Source: Stenotrophomonas sp. UBA2302
GTDB lineage: Bacteria; Pseudomonadota; Gammaproteobacteria; Xanthomonadales; Xanthomonadaceae
Length of the DNA stretch: 26,276 bases
Reading direction: 5' to 3'
Assembly: GCA_002345545.1 (NCBI GenBank)
Contig: DDVW01000006.1
Location: forward strand, 13,628-39,903
Part shown: one piece after another, positions 1 through 8,014 of the stretch
Layout: each line of letters starts with the position of its first letter
Position numbering within the stretch: the first letter of the stretch is position 1
The notes under the pieces: model-generated
Told to the model about the DNA's origin: nothing
The model's database searches: none
What the model saw: only the letters and a program-made list of their open reading frames with translations
Made by a program: the position numbers and the translations under genes

Positions 1-24
1 ATCCGTTACCCGTTGCGTTTCCAT
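1..24 (-). CDS. Start of an unidentified gene downstream of lysA (partial)
   Basis: On the minus strand an ATG at 24 follows a good Shine-Dalgarno sequence (GAGGAA, 32-37, seven bases away) that overlaps the TGA stop of lysA. The eight visible codons read METQRVTD. The 11-base gap and the ribosome site embedded in the lysA stop suggest translational coupling, so this gene is probably co-transcribed with lysA. Too little is visible to name it; the call rests on the start signal only. Confidence 0.45.
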
Positions 25-35
25 TTCTTGCTTCC

Positions 36-1313
36 TCATGGCCGCCTCCAGTCATTGGCCGGCTGCTCGCCCGCCAGCAGCTCCTCCAGGCTCTGGCGCC
101 GGCGCACTACCGCGTAATGCTCGCCATCGACCAGCACCTCGGCCGGCAACGGGCGCGAGTTGTAGGTCGAGCCCATCGATGCGGCGTAGGCGCCGGCGCC
201 AAGGATGGCCACCAGCTCGCCCGCCTCGCAGCGCGGCAGCGTACGCCCGGTGGCAAAGGTGTCGCCGGTTTCGCAGACCGGTCCCACCACGTCATAGGTC
301 ACCGCGTCACCGCCGGCATCCCCGATGCGCACGATGTCGTGCCAGGCGTCGTACAGGCTGGGCCGCAGCAGATCGTTCATCGCCGCGTCCAGCACCAGAA
401 AATCACGCGCCTCGCCACGCTTCTCCAGCAATACGCGGGTCAGCAGGATGCCGGCCTCGGCCACCAGCCAGCGGCCCGGTTCGACCAGGATGCGGCCGCC
501 GAAACCGGCCAGCGCCTGCGCGATCGCCGCGGCGTACTCGCGCGCGTCCGGCGCCTGTTCGCCCTCGCGGTAGCGCACGCCCAGGCCGCCACCGACATCG
601 ATGCTGGCGATGCCATGGCCGGCCGCTTCCAGCTCCTTCCAGAACGCGGCCATGCGCGCCAGCGCCTCGCGTACCGGCTCCAGGCTGAGCAGCTGCGAGC
701 CGATATGCATGTGCAGTCCGTCCAGGCGGACGTTGGGCCACTGCGCCTTGGCATCGAACCAGCTGCATGCCTCGGCGATCGACACCCCGAATTTGTTTTC
801 CGCCTTGCCGGTGGAAATCTTGGCGTGGGTCTGCGCATCCACGTCCGGATTGATCCGCACCGCGGCGACCGCCTGCCCGCCACGCGCGGCGGCGATGCGC
901 TGGATCGCGTCCAGCTCGGCGCGTGATTCGATGTTGAAACGGCCGATGCCGACCTCCAGGGCCAGCGCGATCTCCGCATCGGACTTGCCCACGCCGGAGA
1001 ACACGATGTCGGCGGCGGCCATGCCGGCACGCAAGGCCCGCTGCAGCTCGCCGCCGGAGACGATGTCCGCGCCCGCGCCTTCCTCGGCCAGCAGTCGCAG
1101 CACCGCGCCGTTGCCGTTGGCCTTCACCGCATAGCGGATACCCGCATCCAGTCCGGCCAGGGCGTTGCGCAGCGTCCTTACCCGCTCGCGCAGGGCCGGC
1201 GCCGCATACACATACAGCGGCGTGCCTTCGCGTGCCGCCAGCGCGGACAGATCCACCTGGCCGAACGTGGCCGGCAGCACCGCACCCGTAGTACGTGGGG
1301 TTTCCTGTTCCAA
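36..1313 (-). CDS. lysA: Diaminopimelate decarboxylase, standalone form
   Basis: PLP-dependent decarboxylase of fold type III that converts meso-diaminopimelate to L-lysine in the cytoplasm, the last step of lysine synthesis. Visible hallmarks, in order: YAVKAN with the Schiff-base lysine at K64; HIGSQ; the glycine-rich GGGLG phosphate loop; EPGR; the catalytic GPVCETGD with C347 and E348; and a C-terminal GAYAASMGSTYNSRP segment. At 425 residues it matches normal LysA length (E. coli about 420). The open frame extends upstream to a TTG at 1361, but that part lies inside the preceding gene's terminator. I place the start at the TTG at 1313 because GGAG sits seven bases before it; an alternative is the GTG at 1280. 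Some xanthomonads also carry a fused aspartate kinase/decarboxylase, so this could be a second copy. A related siderophore or polyamine decarboxylase is possible but less likely given the motif match. Confidence 0.88.
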   Translation of the reverse strand: MEQETPRTTGAVLPATFGQVDLSALAAREGTPLYVYAAPALRERVRTLRNALAGLDAGIRYAVKANGNGAVLRLLAEEGAGADIVSGGELQRALRAGMAAADIVFSGVGKSDAEIALALEVGIGRFNIESRAELDAIQRIAAARGGQAVAAVRINPDVDAQTHAKISTGKAENKFGVSIAEACSWFDAKAQWPNVRLDGLHMHIGSQLLSLEPVREALARMAAFWKELEAAGHGIASIDVGGGLGVRYREGEQAPDAREYAAAIAQALAGFGGRILVEPGRWLVAEAGILLTRVLLEKRGEARDFLVLDAAMNDLLRPSLYDAWHDIVRIGDAGGDAVTYDVVGPVCETGDTFATGRTLPRCEAGELVAILGAGAYAASMGSTYNSRPLPAEVLVDGEHYAVVRRRQSLEELLAGEQPANDWRRP

Positions 1314-1324
1314 AACGTTGCTCC

Positions 1325-1356
1325 AAAAAGATGGCGGCCCCCTTACAAGGGCCGCC
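1325..1356 (-). terminator. Rho-independent terminator of the TonB receptor gene
   Basis: An 8-bp perfect stem (GGCGGCCC 1333-1340 with GGGCCGCC 1349-1356, 8-base loop) is followed on the minus strand by ATC and five T residues (1325-1329). It lies about 50 bases past the receptor stop codon. It also lies immediately upstream of the proposed lysA start, so its T tract almost touches the lysA ribosome binding site. Confidence 0.85.
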
Positions 1357-1406
1357 AGCAAGTGAAAATCAGAACCGCGGCGGCATCAACGATGCGCCCG
1401 ACCGGA

Positions 1407-4400
1407 TCAGAAGTTCCAGGTCACCACCAGCTGGGTGTAGCGCGGCGACTGCCAGCGCGTACCGGTGCCGAAGGTGTCACGCATGACGCCCGGCGAGGCC
1501 TCGTAGCGCTGGTGCACGTTGATGACGGTCTGGTTGTTGAACAGGTTGTAGACCGACAGGCGTGCGGTCAGGTCCACGCTCTCCACCGGCAGACGCCAGG
1601 TGACGTTGGCACCCATGTTCCAGGTCCACGGCAGGCGACCGAAGGCACCGCGCGCGGTCGGCTCGAGCACCCGCTCGTCCCAGCCCTTGTCGCAGTTGGC
1701 AACGCACAGCCAACCCGAACCACCGCCGGAACCTTCGGTGGCGAAGTTGCCGGCCGCCAGGCTGTCATCCGGCCACAACACGCCGAACGCGGTGATCGGA
1801 CCACCGGACTGCACCTGCAGGGTCGAGCCCACCGACCACTGGTCGTTGATCTGGTAGCCGGCACGGAACTTGAACTGGTGGCGGAAGTCGTTGAACAGCA
1901 CGCCGTAACGCTCGTTCACCGCCGGATGGTCGTAGTACTGGACCATGCCGGTGGAACCGAAGTTGGTATCCGAGTTGGTCGGACCTTCCAGGTTGCCCTC
2001 GCTCTTGGACCACAGGTAGGACGCGTTGAACATCCACTTGTCATCCCACGCGCGGTCGATCTGGAACTCGACGGCCTTGTAGGTGCGCTTGGGCTTCTTG
2101 TAGCCCACCACCTCGCCGCTGCCACCCTTGATGTAGCCGTCCTTGGAGGTGTCGATGGTGATCCAGCCGTCGGTGGCACAGCCAATGGACTTGTCACCCC
2201 AGATGGTCACGTCGCCGCCACCATTGCCGACCACCCACAGGCTCTTGCCGACCGGGCCACACGGCGTGTGGTTGATGCGGATGTCGTCGATGGCACGGTC
2301 CATCTTGCGGTAGGTGGCGTTGACGCCCCACGACCAGGCCTGGTTGATCATCGACTGGAAGCCGAGGATCACTTCGTCCTGGTAGACCGCGTCGATGTCC
2401 CTGGACACGCTCTGGCGCAGATCGCCCGAACCGGTGTTCATGCTGGTATCGGTCGGCCCGATCTGGCCACCGAAGATCGGCTCCATGTAGGTGCTGCCGG
2501 TGATCGGATTGACCTTCTCGGTCCAGCCATTGAGGGCGAAGTAGCTGTATTCGTCGGTGAGGCCACCGGCGAAGCTGACGTTGATGTTGTTGGACACCGG
2601 CAGGTAGTAGCGGCCGACGTTGCCGAACAGCTTGGTGCTGCCATCACCCATCATGTCCCAGGAGAAGCCGGCACGCGGGGCGATCAGGTTGTCCTGCTTG
2701 ATGAAGGAAGAACCGTCGGCAACCTTGTTGTTGAAGCTGTCCGAGCGCACGCCCAGGGTCAGCAGCAGGTTCGGGGTCACGCTCCACTGGTCCTCGATGT
2801 AGAACGCATTGGCCACCGTCTCGAACTTGCCGCCGGAGAGGTTGCGACGCCCCATCAGCATCTGCGTCACGTCCGCCGGGATATAGACGCCGGCGCCACC
2901 GAACACTTCCGAACCCGGCTTGGGCACATAGGCGGTGTACATGGTGCCGCTGCCGGAGTAGCGCGAGAGCTGCTCGGTCTTCAGCTCTTCGCGGTCGGCG
3001 CCGAAGCGGATCAGGTGGTTGCCCAGCGACCATTCGAAGTCCAGGCGGGCGGCATCACGGGTGTTGGTCATATCGACCACACTGCGGCTCGGCGAGCAGC
3101 CCAGGGTCTTGTTCGGCATCGAATCAAGAATGCTGGAATAGGTGCTGTTGCTGGTGATGAAGTCGCAGGTGTCCGCGCCGCCCGGCAGGCTGTTGGCCTT
3201 GCGTTCGTTGCGGCCGATCATCGCCTTGGCGGTGAAGTTCTGCCCGAAATAGCCGGTATAGGTACCCGACCAGTTGGTGCCGCCGCCTTCGCTGGTATTG
3301 GTGCCGGTACGGTCACCGATGGTGGCGGTGTCCCAGTTGTACTTGTAGGACTGGCTGTTGCTCTCGCTGTCGTCGGAGAACGCCAGCAGCTCCAGGATGT
3401 GGTTGTCGGTGATGTTCCAGTCCAGCTTGGTGCCCCAGAACCCGTCATCGGTACGGCCATTGCCCCAGCCGCTGGTGCCGTTGCTGTACTTGGAACGGGA
3501 GTTGCGGTCCTCGTACATCGCGAACATGAACAACCGGTCCTTCACGATCGGGCCGGAACCCCAGACGTTGGTCTTGGTGAAGGAGGACGAGTCACGGCTG
3601 GCGAAGTGACCGGCGGTGGTGCTGCCCGGGTGGTAATGGTCGCGGCCGGCGGACTGCCATGCGCTCGGCTCGAAGGTCACCTGCATGCCGCCTTCGAACT
3701 CGTTGGAACCGGAGCGGGTCACGGCGTTGATCACGCCACCGGTGGAGCGGCCGAACTCGACCGAGTAACCGCCGGTCTTGACCTGGAATTCCTTGAAGAA
3801 GGCGAACGGCGGGGCCGAATAGCCTTGGCGGTCATAGATGTCGGTGACGTTCAGGCCGTTGACGAAGATCGCGTTCTCGGCCACCGACGAGCCACCGAAG
3901 CTGATGCCGCCAAAGCCGGAGTTGCCCGAGACCACGCCCGGGGCCAGCAGCGCAACCGAGCTCATCGACTGCTCCACCGGCATGCGTGCCAGCTCTTCGC
4001 GGTTGATGTTGAAGGAGGATTCGGTGGAGTACACGTCCACGCGGTTGATGATCTGCGACCCCCGCACCTGCACCGAATCCAGCGTCACCGCGCCGCTGTC
4101 GCCGCCGAGGTTGACGGTGGTGGTACCACCCAGCGACACGTTGACCGACAGCGGCTCGCCCTCGGTCTCGCCGTCACGCTTGACCTGCAGGCTGTAGTCA
4201 CCCACCGGCAGCTGGTTCAGACGGTAGGCGCCATCGGCACCCACGGTGATGGTACGGGTCAGCCCGGTACCCTTGTTGATGATGGTGATCTGGTCGCCGG
4301 TACTGGCACGGCCGGCAATCGCACCGGTCGCACTTTGCGCCATCGCGCCTTGCGCCATCACGCCCAGGCAGGTGCCCAGTGCGACCGACAGCGCCGCTTT

Positions 4401-4421
4401 TTTCAACATTTTGGTATTCAT
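1407..4421 (-). CDS. Oar-like TonB-dependent outer membrane receptor
   Basis: Predicted 1004-residue outer membrane transporter energised by TonB-ExbBD; the substrate cannot be told from sequence. The N-terminus is a Sec signal peptide (MNTKMLKKAALSVALGTCLG, cleavage near AMAQ-S). It is followed by a carboxypeptidase-regulatory-like beta sandwich (about residues 32-95, with GADGAYRLNQLPVGDYSL), then a TonB plug (about 110-245, including NREELARMPVEQS and VNGLNVTDIYDRQGY) ending in GGVINAVTRSGSNEF. The remainder is a large beta-barrel finishing RYTQLVVTWNF, with the terminal Phe expected of Bam substrates. This order is typical of the Oar family, abundant in xanthomonads. The start at 4421 is chosen because it directly precedes the signal peptide and follows AGGGGAT; the upstream in-frame extension has no signal-peptide logic. 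It ends in its own terminator, so it appears monocistronic. Oar proteins often handle peptides or large substrates, but that is family knowledge, not evidence here. Confidence 0.93.
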   Translation of the reverse strand: MNTKMLKKAALSVALGTCLGVMAQGAMAQSATGAIAGRASTGDQITIINKGTGLTRTITVGADGAYRLNQLPVGDYSLQVKRDGETEGEPLSVNVSLGGTTTVNLGGDSGAVTLDSVQVRGSQIINRVDVYSTESSFNINREELARMPVEQSMSSVALLAPGVVSGNSGFGGISFGGSSVAENAIFVNGLNVTDIYDRQGYSAPPFAFFKEFQVKTGGYSVEFGRSTGGVINAVTRSGSNEFEGGMQVTFEPSAWQSAGRDHYHPGSTTAGHFASRDSSSFTKTNVWGSGPIVKDRLFMFAMYEDRNSRSKYSNGTSGWGNGRTDDGFWGTKLDWNITDNHILELLAFSDDSESNSQSYKYNWDTATIGDRTGTNTSEGGGTNWSGTYTGYFGQNFTAKAMIGRNERKANSLPGGADTCDFITSNSTYSSILDSMPNKTLGCSPSRSVVDMTNTRDAARLDFEWSLGNHLIRFGADREELKTEQLSRYSGSGTMYTAYVPKPGSEVFGGAGVYIPADVTQMLMGRRNLSGGKFETVANAFYIEDQWSVTPNLLLTLGVRSDSFNNKVADGSSFIKQDNLIAPRAGFSWDMMGDGSTKLFGNVGRYYLPVSNNINVSFAGGLTDEYSYFALNGWTEKVNPITGSTYMEPIFGGQIGPTDTSMNTGSGDLRQSVSRDIDAVYQDEVILGFQSMINQAWSWGVNATYRKMDRAIDDIRINHTPCGPVGKSLWVVGNGGGDVTIWGDKSIGCATDGWITIDTSKDGYIKGGSGEVVGYKKPKRTYKAVEFQIDRAWDDKWMFNASYLWSKSEGNLEGPTNSDTNFGSTGMVQYYDHPAVNERYGVLFNDFRHQFKFRAGYQINDQWSVGSTLQVQSGGPITAFGVLWPDDSLAAGNFATEGSGGGSGWLCVANCDKGWDERVLEPTARGAFGRLPWTWNMGANVTWRLPVESVDLTARLSVYNLFNNQTVINVHQRYEASPGVMRDTFGTGTRWQSPRYTQLVVTWNF

Positions 4422-4970
4422 ATCCCCTGCCCTCTCCAGCAGATTTTCAAAGTAGAACCACGAACAACTGTTTATTCCCCCGGTGGCGGCGATGCCTGCC
4501 ACACGAAGCCGGAATCCCACGGGTCGAAACAGTGGCTGCCTGCCTGCGAACCGGAGGCTTGCAGGCGGCCACGCCACTTCTCCACCCTCGACGGGTGGGC
4601 ATAGTTATTGTTGAATCCGGTGCGACGGGGGCCGCGCCCGCCGGCATGGAGGCAGGCAATGCCGCCGGCCCGCAAGCCGGCACAGCGATGTTCCTGTCCA
4701 TCGGCCTCCGGTCGCCCTGCGCCGGATCCAGCACCCCGTCCCCTTGCGGCCTGCTGCCCGCGCACAGCAACGCATTGCCAAGCCAGCGACCGGCTGCAGC
4801 GGACGGAACAGGAGTTGTGCGGGTCGCTGGAGCCACGGCAACACTTCTCTCGTGCAGGGTGGTAACGGTTGTGTAACATGCGCCCGGCACCCGGTCAATA
4901 ATTTATTCTTGCTTTCGCAGACGAAAGGAATAAGTATTCCAAGGCACCACTGTAATTAGGGGGAGTCCCA
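4422..4970. other. Divergent gene-free control region
   Basis: This stretch between the minus-strand receptor and the plus-strand peptidase has no credible coding frame. It contains the 5' leaders of both genes. A long-loop inverted repeat is present (CCAGCGACC 4783-4791 with GGTCGCTGG 4822-4830, perfect 9-bp arms, 30-base loop). A notably AT-rich patch lies at about 4895-4940, the likeliest promoter area for the peptidase, although no clean -35/-10 pair is visible. On the receptor side, a second small inverted repeat (GCCTGC/GCAGGC) lies about 130 bases before its start. Confidence 0.5.
4912..4940 (+). promoter_or_regulatory. Two abutting palindromes upstream of the NlpC/P60 gene
   Basis: CTTTCG-CAGA-CGAAAG (4912-4927) runs directly into GGAATA-AG-TATTCC (4927-4940), ending 30 bases before the ATG at 4971. 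Both are perfect dyads with short centres, as expected of operators or of a leader hairpin pair. The following AGGGGGAG (4958-4965) is the ribosome site. A regulator is not identified; the nearby RpiR protein is a candidate by proximity only. Confidence 0.4.
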
Positions 4971-6422
4971 ATGATCGCCATCCCGACGCTGCCGCAGCGC
5001 CGACGCCTTGCCCCGCTGTCCCGGGCCCTGATCCTCGCCACGGCACTGTGTGCGGGGCCGGCGTTCGCGCTGTCACCGACGCCGGTGCAGATGGCGCCCA
5101 CCTATGCCGGCATCATCGGCCTGGAGGAGGCGCTGCTCACCCCGCAGCCATGGATCGCGCAGCTGCCCGATGCCGACACCCTGATCCTCGACCGCGCCGG
5201 CATCGCCGCTCAGAACCTGCGCATGCGCCAGCTCGATGCCTCGATCATCGACCTCCACAAATTGCCGGCAACCCTGCCGCGCACCCTGGTCCGCGAACAC
5301 ATCGACGCGATCTCCAGCGCACCGACCCGCACCCTGTATGACGTGCAGGGCCGGCAGGTCAGTGCCACGCAGCTGCAGGCCATCGCCGCCAACCTCGGTC
5401 TGGAAGCGATCCCGGCCAGCCGCCCGATCCAGTACGGACTGGTCGTGCACCGCGCCGCGCTGCGCACCTTCCCCACCGACCTGCGCGTATTCAGCAGCAA
5501 GGGCGATACCGACATCGACCGCTTCCAGGAATCGGCGCTGTTCCCCGGTGACGCGGTGGCGGTGCTGCATGAGAGCGCCGACGGCAAGTGGGTGTTTGTC
5601 GCCAGCGAGCGCTACGCCGCGTGGATGGAAAAGCGCTTCGTCGGCACCGGCAGCGCCGACCAGGTGTTCGGCTATGGCAAGGAAGGCCCGTACCGGGTGA
5701 TCACCGGCGCCACCGCCACCACCGCCTACACCCCGGAAGAGCCGCGGGTTTCCAACCTGCAGCTGGAAATGGGTGTGCGCGTGCCGGTGCTGGCCGACTG
5801 GCCGGCAATGGACACCGTCAACGGCCAGCAGGCCCATGCCGCCCATGTGATCCAGTTGCCGGTGCGCAACGACGACGGCAGCCTCGCGCTGGTGCCGGCG
5901 CTGCTGCCGCGCTCGCAGGAAACCTCCGACGACTACCTGCCGCTGACCCGCGCCAACCTGATCACCCAGGCGTTCAAGTTCCTCGGCGAGCGCTACGGCT
6001 GGGGTCATTCCTACGACACCCGCGACTGCAGCGGCTTCGTCTCGGAGATCTACCGAAGCTTCGGCGTGCTGCTGCCGCGCAACACCAGCGCGCAGGCGAT
6101 CAGCCCGGCGCTGGACCGCCTGCCGTTCACCGACAAGGACGACACGGCCGCGCGCGAAGCCGCCATCGCCGACCTGCAGGTGGGCGATCTGGTCTACATC
6201 CCCGGCCACGTGATGATGATGCTGGGCACCGCCAACGGCATGACGTGGATGATCCACGACACCTCCGGTGGCAGCTGGTTCGACGCCGACGGCAAACGCA
6301 TCCACGCCCAGCTCAACGGCGTCTCGGTGACACCGCTGGAGCCGATGATGGCCAGCGACACCGCCAGCTACATCGACCGCATGACCAACATCCAGCGCAT
6401 CCGTCCGCAAGCCACCAAATGA
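4971..6422 (+). CDS. Secreted SH3/NlpC-P60 murein peptidase (YkfC-like)
   Basis: Predicted 483-residue exported cysteine peptidase that would cleave the gamma-D-Glu to diamino-acid bond of murein peptides. A Sec signal peptide covers about residues 1-34 (RRR, a hydrophobic stretch, then cleavage near AFA-L). The middle (about 50-310) resembles the NlpC/P60 stabilising region plus SH3-like modules. The C-terminal NlpC/P60 domain starts near residue 320, with GERYGWGHSYDTRDCSGF (C353 nucleophile), GHVMMML (H413) and HDTSG (H429): a Cys-His-His arrangement like B. subtilis YkfC. The start has an AGGGGGAG Shine-Dalgarno five bases upstream. The gene overlaps the dipeptide epimerase by ATGA. The pairing is the same as ykfC/ykfB and strongly supports a role in releasing and using L-Ala-D-Glu dipeptide. 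The exact substrate (free murein tripeptide or cross-linked sacculus) is inferred, not shown. Confidence 0.88.
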   Translation: MIAIPTLPQRRRLAPLSRALILATALCAGPAFALSPTPVQMAPTYAGIIGLEEALLTPQPWIAQLPDADTLILDRAGIAAQNLRMRQLDASIIDLHKLPATLPRTLVREHIDAISSAPTRTLYDVQGRQVSATQLQAIAANLGLEAIPASRPIQYGLVVHRAALRTFPTDLRVFSSKGDTDIDRFQESALFPGDAVAVLHESADGKWVFVASERYAAWMEKRFVGTGSADQVFGYGKEGPYRVITGATATTAYTPEEPRVSNLQLEMGVRVPVLADWPAMDTVNGQQAHAAHVIQLPVRNDDGSLALVPALLPRSQETSDDYLPLTRANLITQAFKFLGERYGWGHSYDTRDCSGFVSEIYRSFGVLLPRNTSAQAISPALDRLPFTDKDDTAAREAAIADLQVGDLVYIPGHVMMMLGTANGMTWMIHDTSGGSWFDADGKRIHAQLNGVSVTPLEPMMASDTASYIDRMTNIQRIRPQATK

Positions 6423-7516
6423 AGATCACCGACATCGAACTGGGCATGCTCCGTGTGCCCCTGAAAACCCCGTTCAAGACCGCCCTGCGCACCGTGGATA
6501 CGGTCGAGGACATCGTGGTGCTGGTACGCACCGACAGCGGCCACACCGGCTACGGCGAGGCGCCGGCCACCGCGGTGATCACCGGCGACACCCACGGCTC
6601 GATCATCGAGGCCATCAACACCTTCATCAAGCCGCGCCTGATCGGCCAGGACATCAGCAACCTCAACCGCATCTGCGCGCTGATCGAATCCTCGATGGAG
6701 CGCAACACCAGCGCCAAGGCGGCGGTGGAGATCGCCATCTACGACCTGTGGGCGCAGCTGCACGGCGCACCGCTGTACCAGATGCTGGGCGGTGGCGATC
6801 CGGTGATCACCACCGACATCACCATCAGCGTGGACTACATCGACAAGATGGTGGCCGATTCGCTGTCGGCACTGGAGCGCGGCTTCGAATCGCTGAAGAT
6901 CAAGGTCGGCAAGGACATCGGCCTGGACATCGAGCGGGTCAAGGCGATCCATGCCGCGGTCGAAGGCCGTGCGCTGCTGCGGCTGGACGCCAACCAGGGC
7001 TGGACCGCCAAGCAGGCGGTGTATGCGATGAACGCGCTGGAGAACGCCGGCGTGGTGCTGGAACTGCTCGAACAGCCGGTCAAGGCCAACGACCTCGCCG
7101 GCATGAAGTACGTCACCGAGCGCGTCAATACGCCGGTGATGGCCGATGAAAGCGTGTTCAGCCCGCACCAGGTGTTCGAGCTGATCCAGCACAGCGCCGC
7201 CGACATCATCAACATCAAGCTGATGAAGACCGGCGGCATTTCCAACGCCATCAAGATCGCCGACATCGCCGCGCTGTACGGCGTGCCGTGCATGATCGGC
7301 TGCATGCTGGAATCAAGCATCAGCGTGGCCGCGGCGGTGCATCTGGCGGCGGCCAAGTCCGGCGCGATCAGCAAGGTCGACCTGGACGGCCCGTCGCTGG
7401 GCCAGTTCAATCCGGTCGAGGGCGGCGTGATCTTCAACGAATCGGAGATCACCATCACCGACGCCCCGGGCCTCGGCATCGTCGAGGTACGCGGGCTGGA
7501 AATGATCAAGCGGTGA
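6419..7516 (+). CDS. L-Ala-D/L-Glu-type dipeptide epimerase
   Basis: Enolase-superfamily enzyme of the muconate-lactonizing subgroup, 365 residues, predicted to epimerise the glutamate of L-Ala-D-Glu so that the dipeptide can be cut to ordinary amino acids in the cytoplasm. The whole active-site set is visible: KIK (K160, K162), Mg ligands D190 (RLDANQGW), E218 (LLEQPV) and D243 (MADES), the second general base K267 (NIKLMKTGG), and the DLDGP motif with D321 and D323. That last motif is diagnostic for dipeptide epimerases, and the numbering nearly coincides with B. subtilis YkfB. There is no signal peptide. The start ATG overlaps the preceding stop codon (ATGA), implying translational coupling with the peptidase; upstream in-frame codons belong to a shadow frame. 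A double hairpin and terminator follow. Substrate range may extend to other L-Ala-X or hydrophobic dipeptides. Confidence 0.92.
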   Translation: MKITDIELGMLRVPLKTPFKTALRTVDTVEDIVVLVRTDSGHTGYGEAPATAVITGDTHGSIIEAINTFIKPRLIGQDISNLNRICALIESSMERNTSAKAAVEIAIYDLWAQLHGAPLYQMLGGGDPVITTDITISVDYIDKMVADSLSALERGFESLKIKVGKDIGLDIERVKAIHAAVEGRALLRLDANQGWTAKQAVYAMNALENAGVVLELLEQPVKANDLAGMKYVTERVNTPVMADESVFSPHQVFELIQHSAADIINIKLMKTGGISNAIKIADIAALYGVPCMIGCMLESSISVAAAVHLAAAKSGAISKVDLDGPSLGQFNPVEGGVIFNESEITITDAPGLGIVEVRGLEMIKR

Positions 7517-7518
7517 TC

Positions 7519-7565
7519 CCGATGGCGGCGGCAACGGCACTCTCCCCGGCTGCCGCCGCCATCGG
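7519..7565 (+). repeat. 15-bp perfect inverted repeat after the epimerase gene
   Basis: CCGATGGCGGCGGCA (7519-7533) pairs perfectly with 7551-7565 across a 17-base loop, two bases past the epimerase stop codon. No T tract follows, so it is not a textbook terminator by itself; it may protect the mRNA 3' end or act with the terminator just downstream. Confidence 0.7.
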
Positions 7566-7588
7566 CACACACGCCCTCGACCTTGCCG

Positions 7589-7620
7589 CAGCACCCGCCA
7601 AGCCGGGTGCTGTTCTGTTT
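7589..7620 (+). terminator. Rho-independent terminator of the peptidase-epimerase operon
   Basis: CAGCACCCG (7589-7597) and CGGGTGCTG (7604-7612) form a perfect 9-bp stem with a 6-base loop, followed by TTCTGTTT. It lies 73 bases past the epimerase stop codon and is the best candidate for ending the two-gene transcript. Confidence 0.75.
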
Positions 7621-7890
7621 CCGGATGTGGCGTTTACAGATGCTTTGGCACTTCGGCCTTTGACTTCCAGCGCCGTAAAGCGAGCCGAGCACCGCAGCGG
7701 GACAGGGGGCGAAGAGGCACACGTGTCTGAGCGAAGCGATTTGTGTGCCGTCCCCCTGGCTTGCGAGGAGCGCAGGGGACCGATGCGGCGCAGCCGTATC
7801 GGCTCGCATCCGGCTGTGCTTTCTTTTGGTTACTTTTCTTTGCACAAGCAAAGAAAAGTGACTCGCTCCTGCGCAGCAGGAGAGAAAGCC
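7621..7890. repeat. Intergenic repeat region with stacked inverted repeats
   Basis: This non-coding stretch holds four successive dyads. (1) A nested pair: CAGGGGG 7703-7709 with CCCCCTG 7752-7758, enclosing GGCACAC 7716-7722 with GTGTGCC 7743-7749. (2) CCGATGCGGC 7780-7789 with GCCGTATCGG 7793-7802, one mismatch. (3) ACTTTTCTTTGC 7832-7843 with GCAAAGAAAAGT 7848-7859, perfect 12-bp arms. (4) CTCCTGC 7866-7872 with GCAGGAG 7876-7882, perfect. The text TTTTGGTTACTTTTCTTTG near GCAAAGAAAAGT looks like the dispersed intergenic repeats I associate with xanthomonad genomes; that link is memory-based. Copy number cannot be judged from one window. Confidence 0.6.
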
Positions 7891-7958
7891 ATTTCCCCAA
7901 AGCTTTGGCTTCCCTGTTGCTTTCAAGCAAAACGTAATGCAACAACGCTTCATTCCCC

Positions 7959-7987
7959 TTATCACTCGCGAAAAATCCCCCTAGAGT
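7959..7987 (+). promoter_or_regulatory. Candidate promoter for the RpiR regulator
   Basis: TTATCA (7959-7964) and TAGAGT (7982-7987) are separated by 17 bases and would place a start site about 20 bases before the ATG at 8015. The match to sigma-70 boxes is only moderate and no Shine-Dalgarno is evident after it, so this is tentative. Confidence 0.3.
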
Positions 7988-8014
7988 CACACCATCGCAA
8001 CCGACCTGCCGTCC

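Noticed and set aside
1362..4604. A 1080-codon open frame on the plus strand opposite the TonB receptor
   Set aside because: It mirrors the receptor frame exactly and has Val/Gly/His/Ala-rich composition with no domain pattern. It is a by-product of strong GC codon bias.
5073..6410. A 445-codon minus-strand frame opposite the NlpC/P60 gene
   Set aside because: The opposite strand encodes a complete, motif-verified peptidase; this frame has no recognisable domain.
5588..6418. A 277-codon N-terminal extension in frame with the dipeptide epimerase
   Set aside because: It overlaps the peptidase in another frame and is Arg/Pro/Gly-rich. The epimerase is full length from the ATG at 6419, which overlaps the peptidase stop codon.
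7703..7882. CRISPR array suggested by the repeated hairpins
   Set aside because: The inverted repeats all differ from each other. There are no direct repeats with regular spacers and no cas genes.
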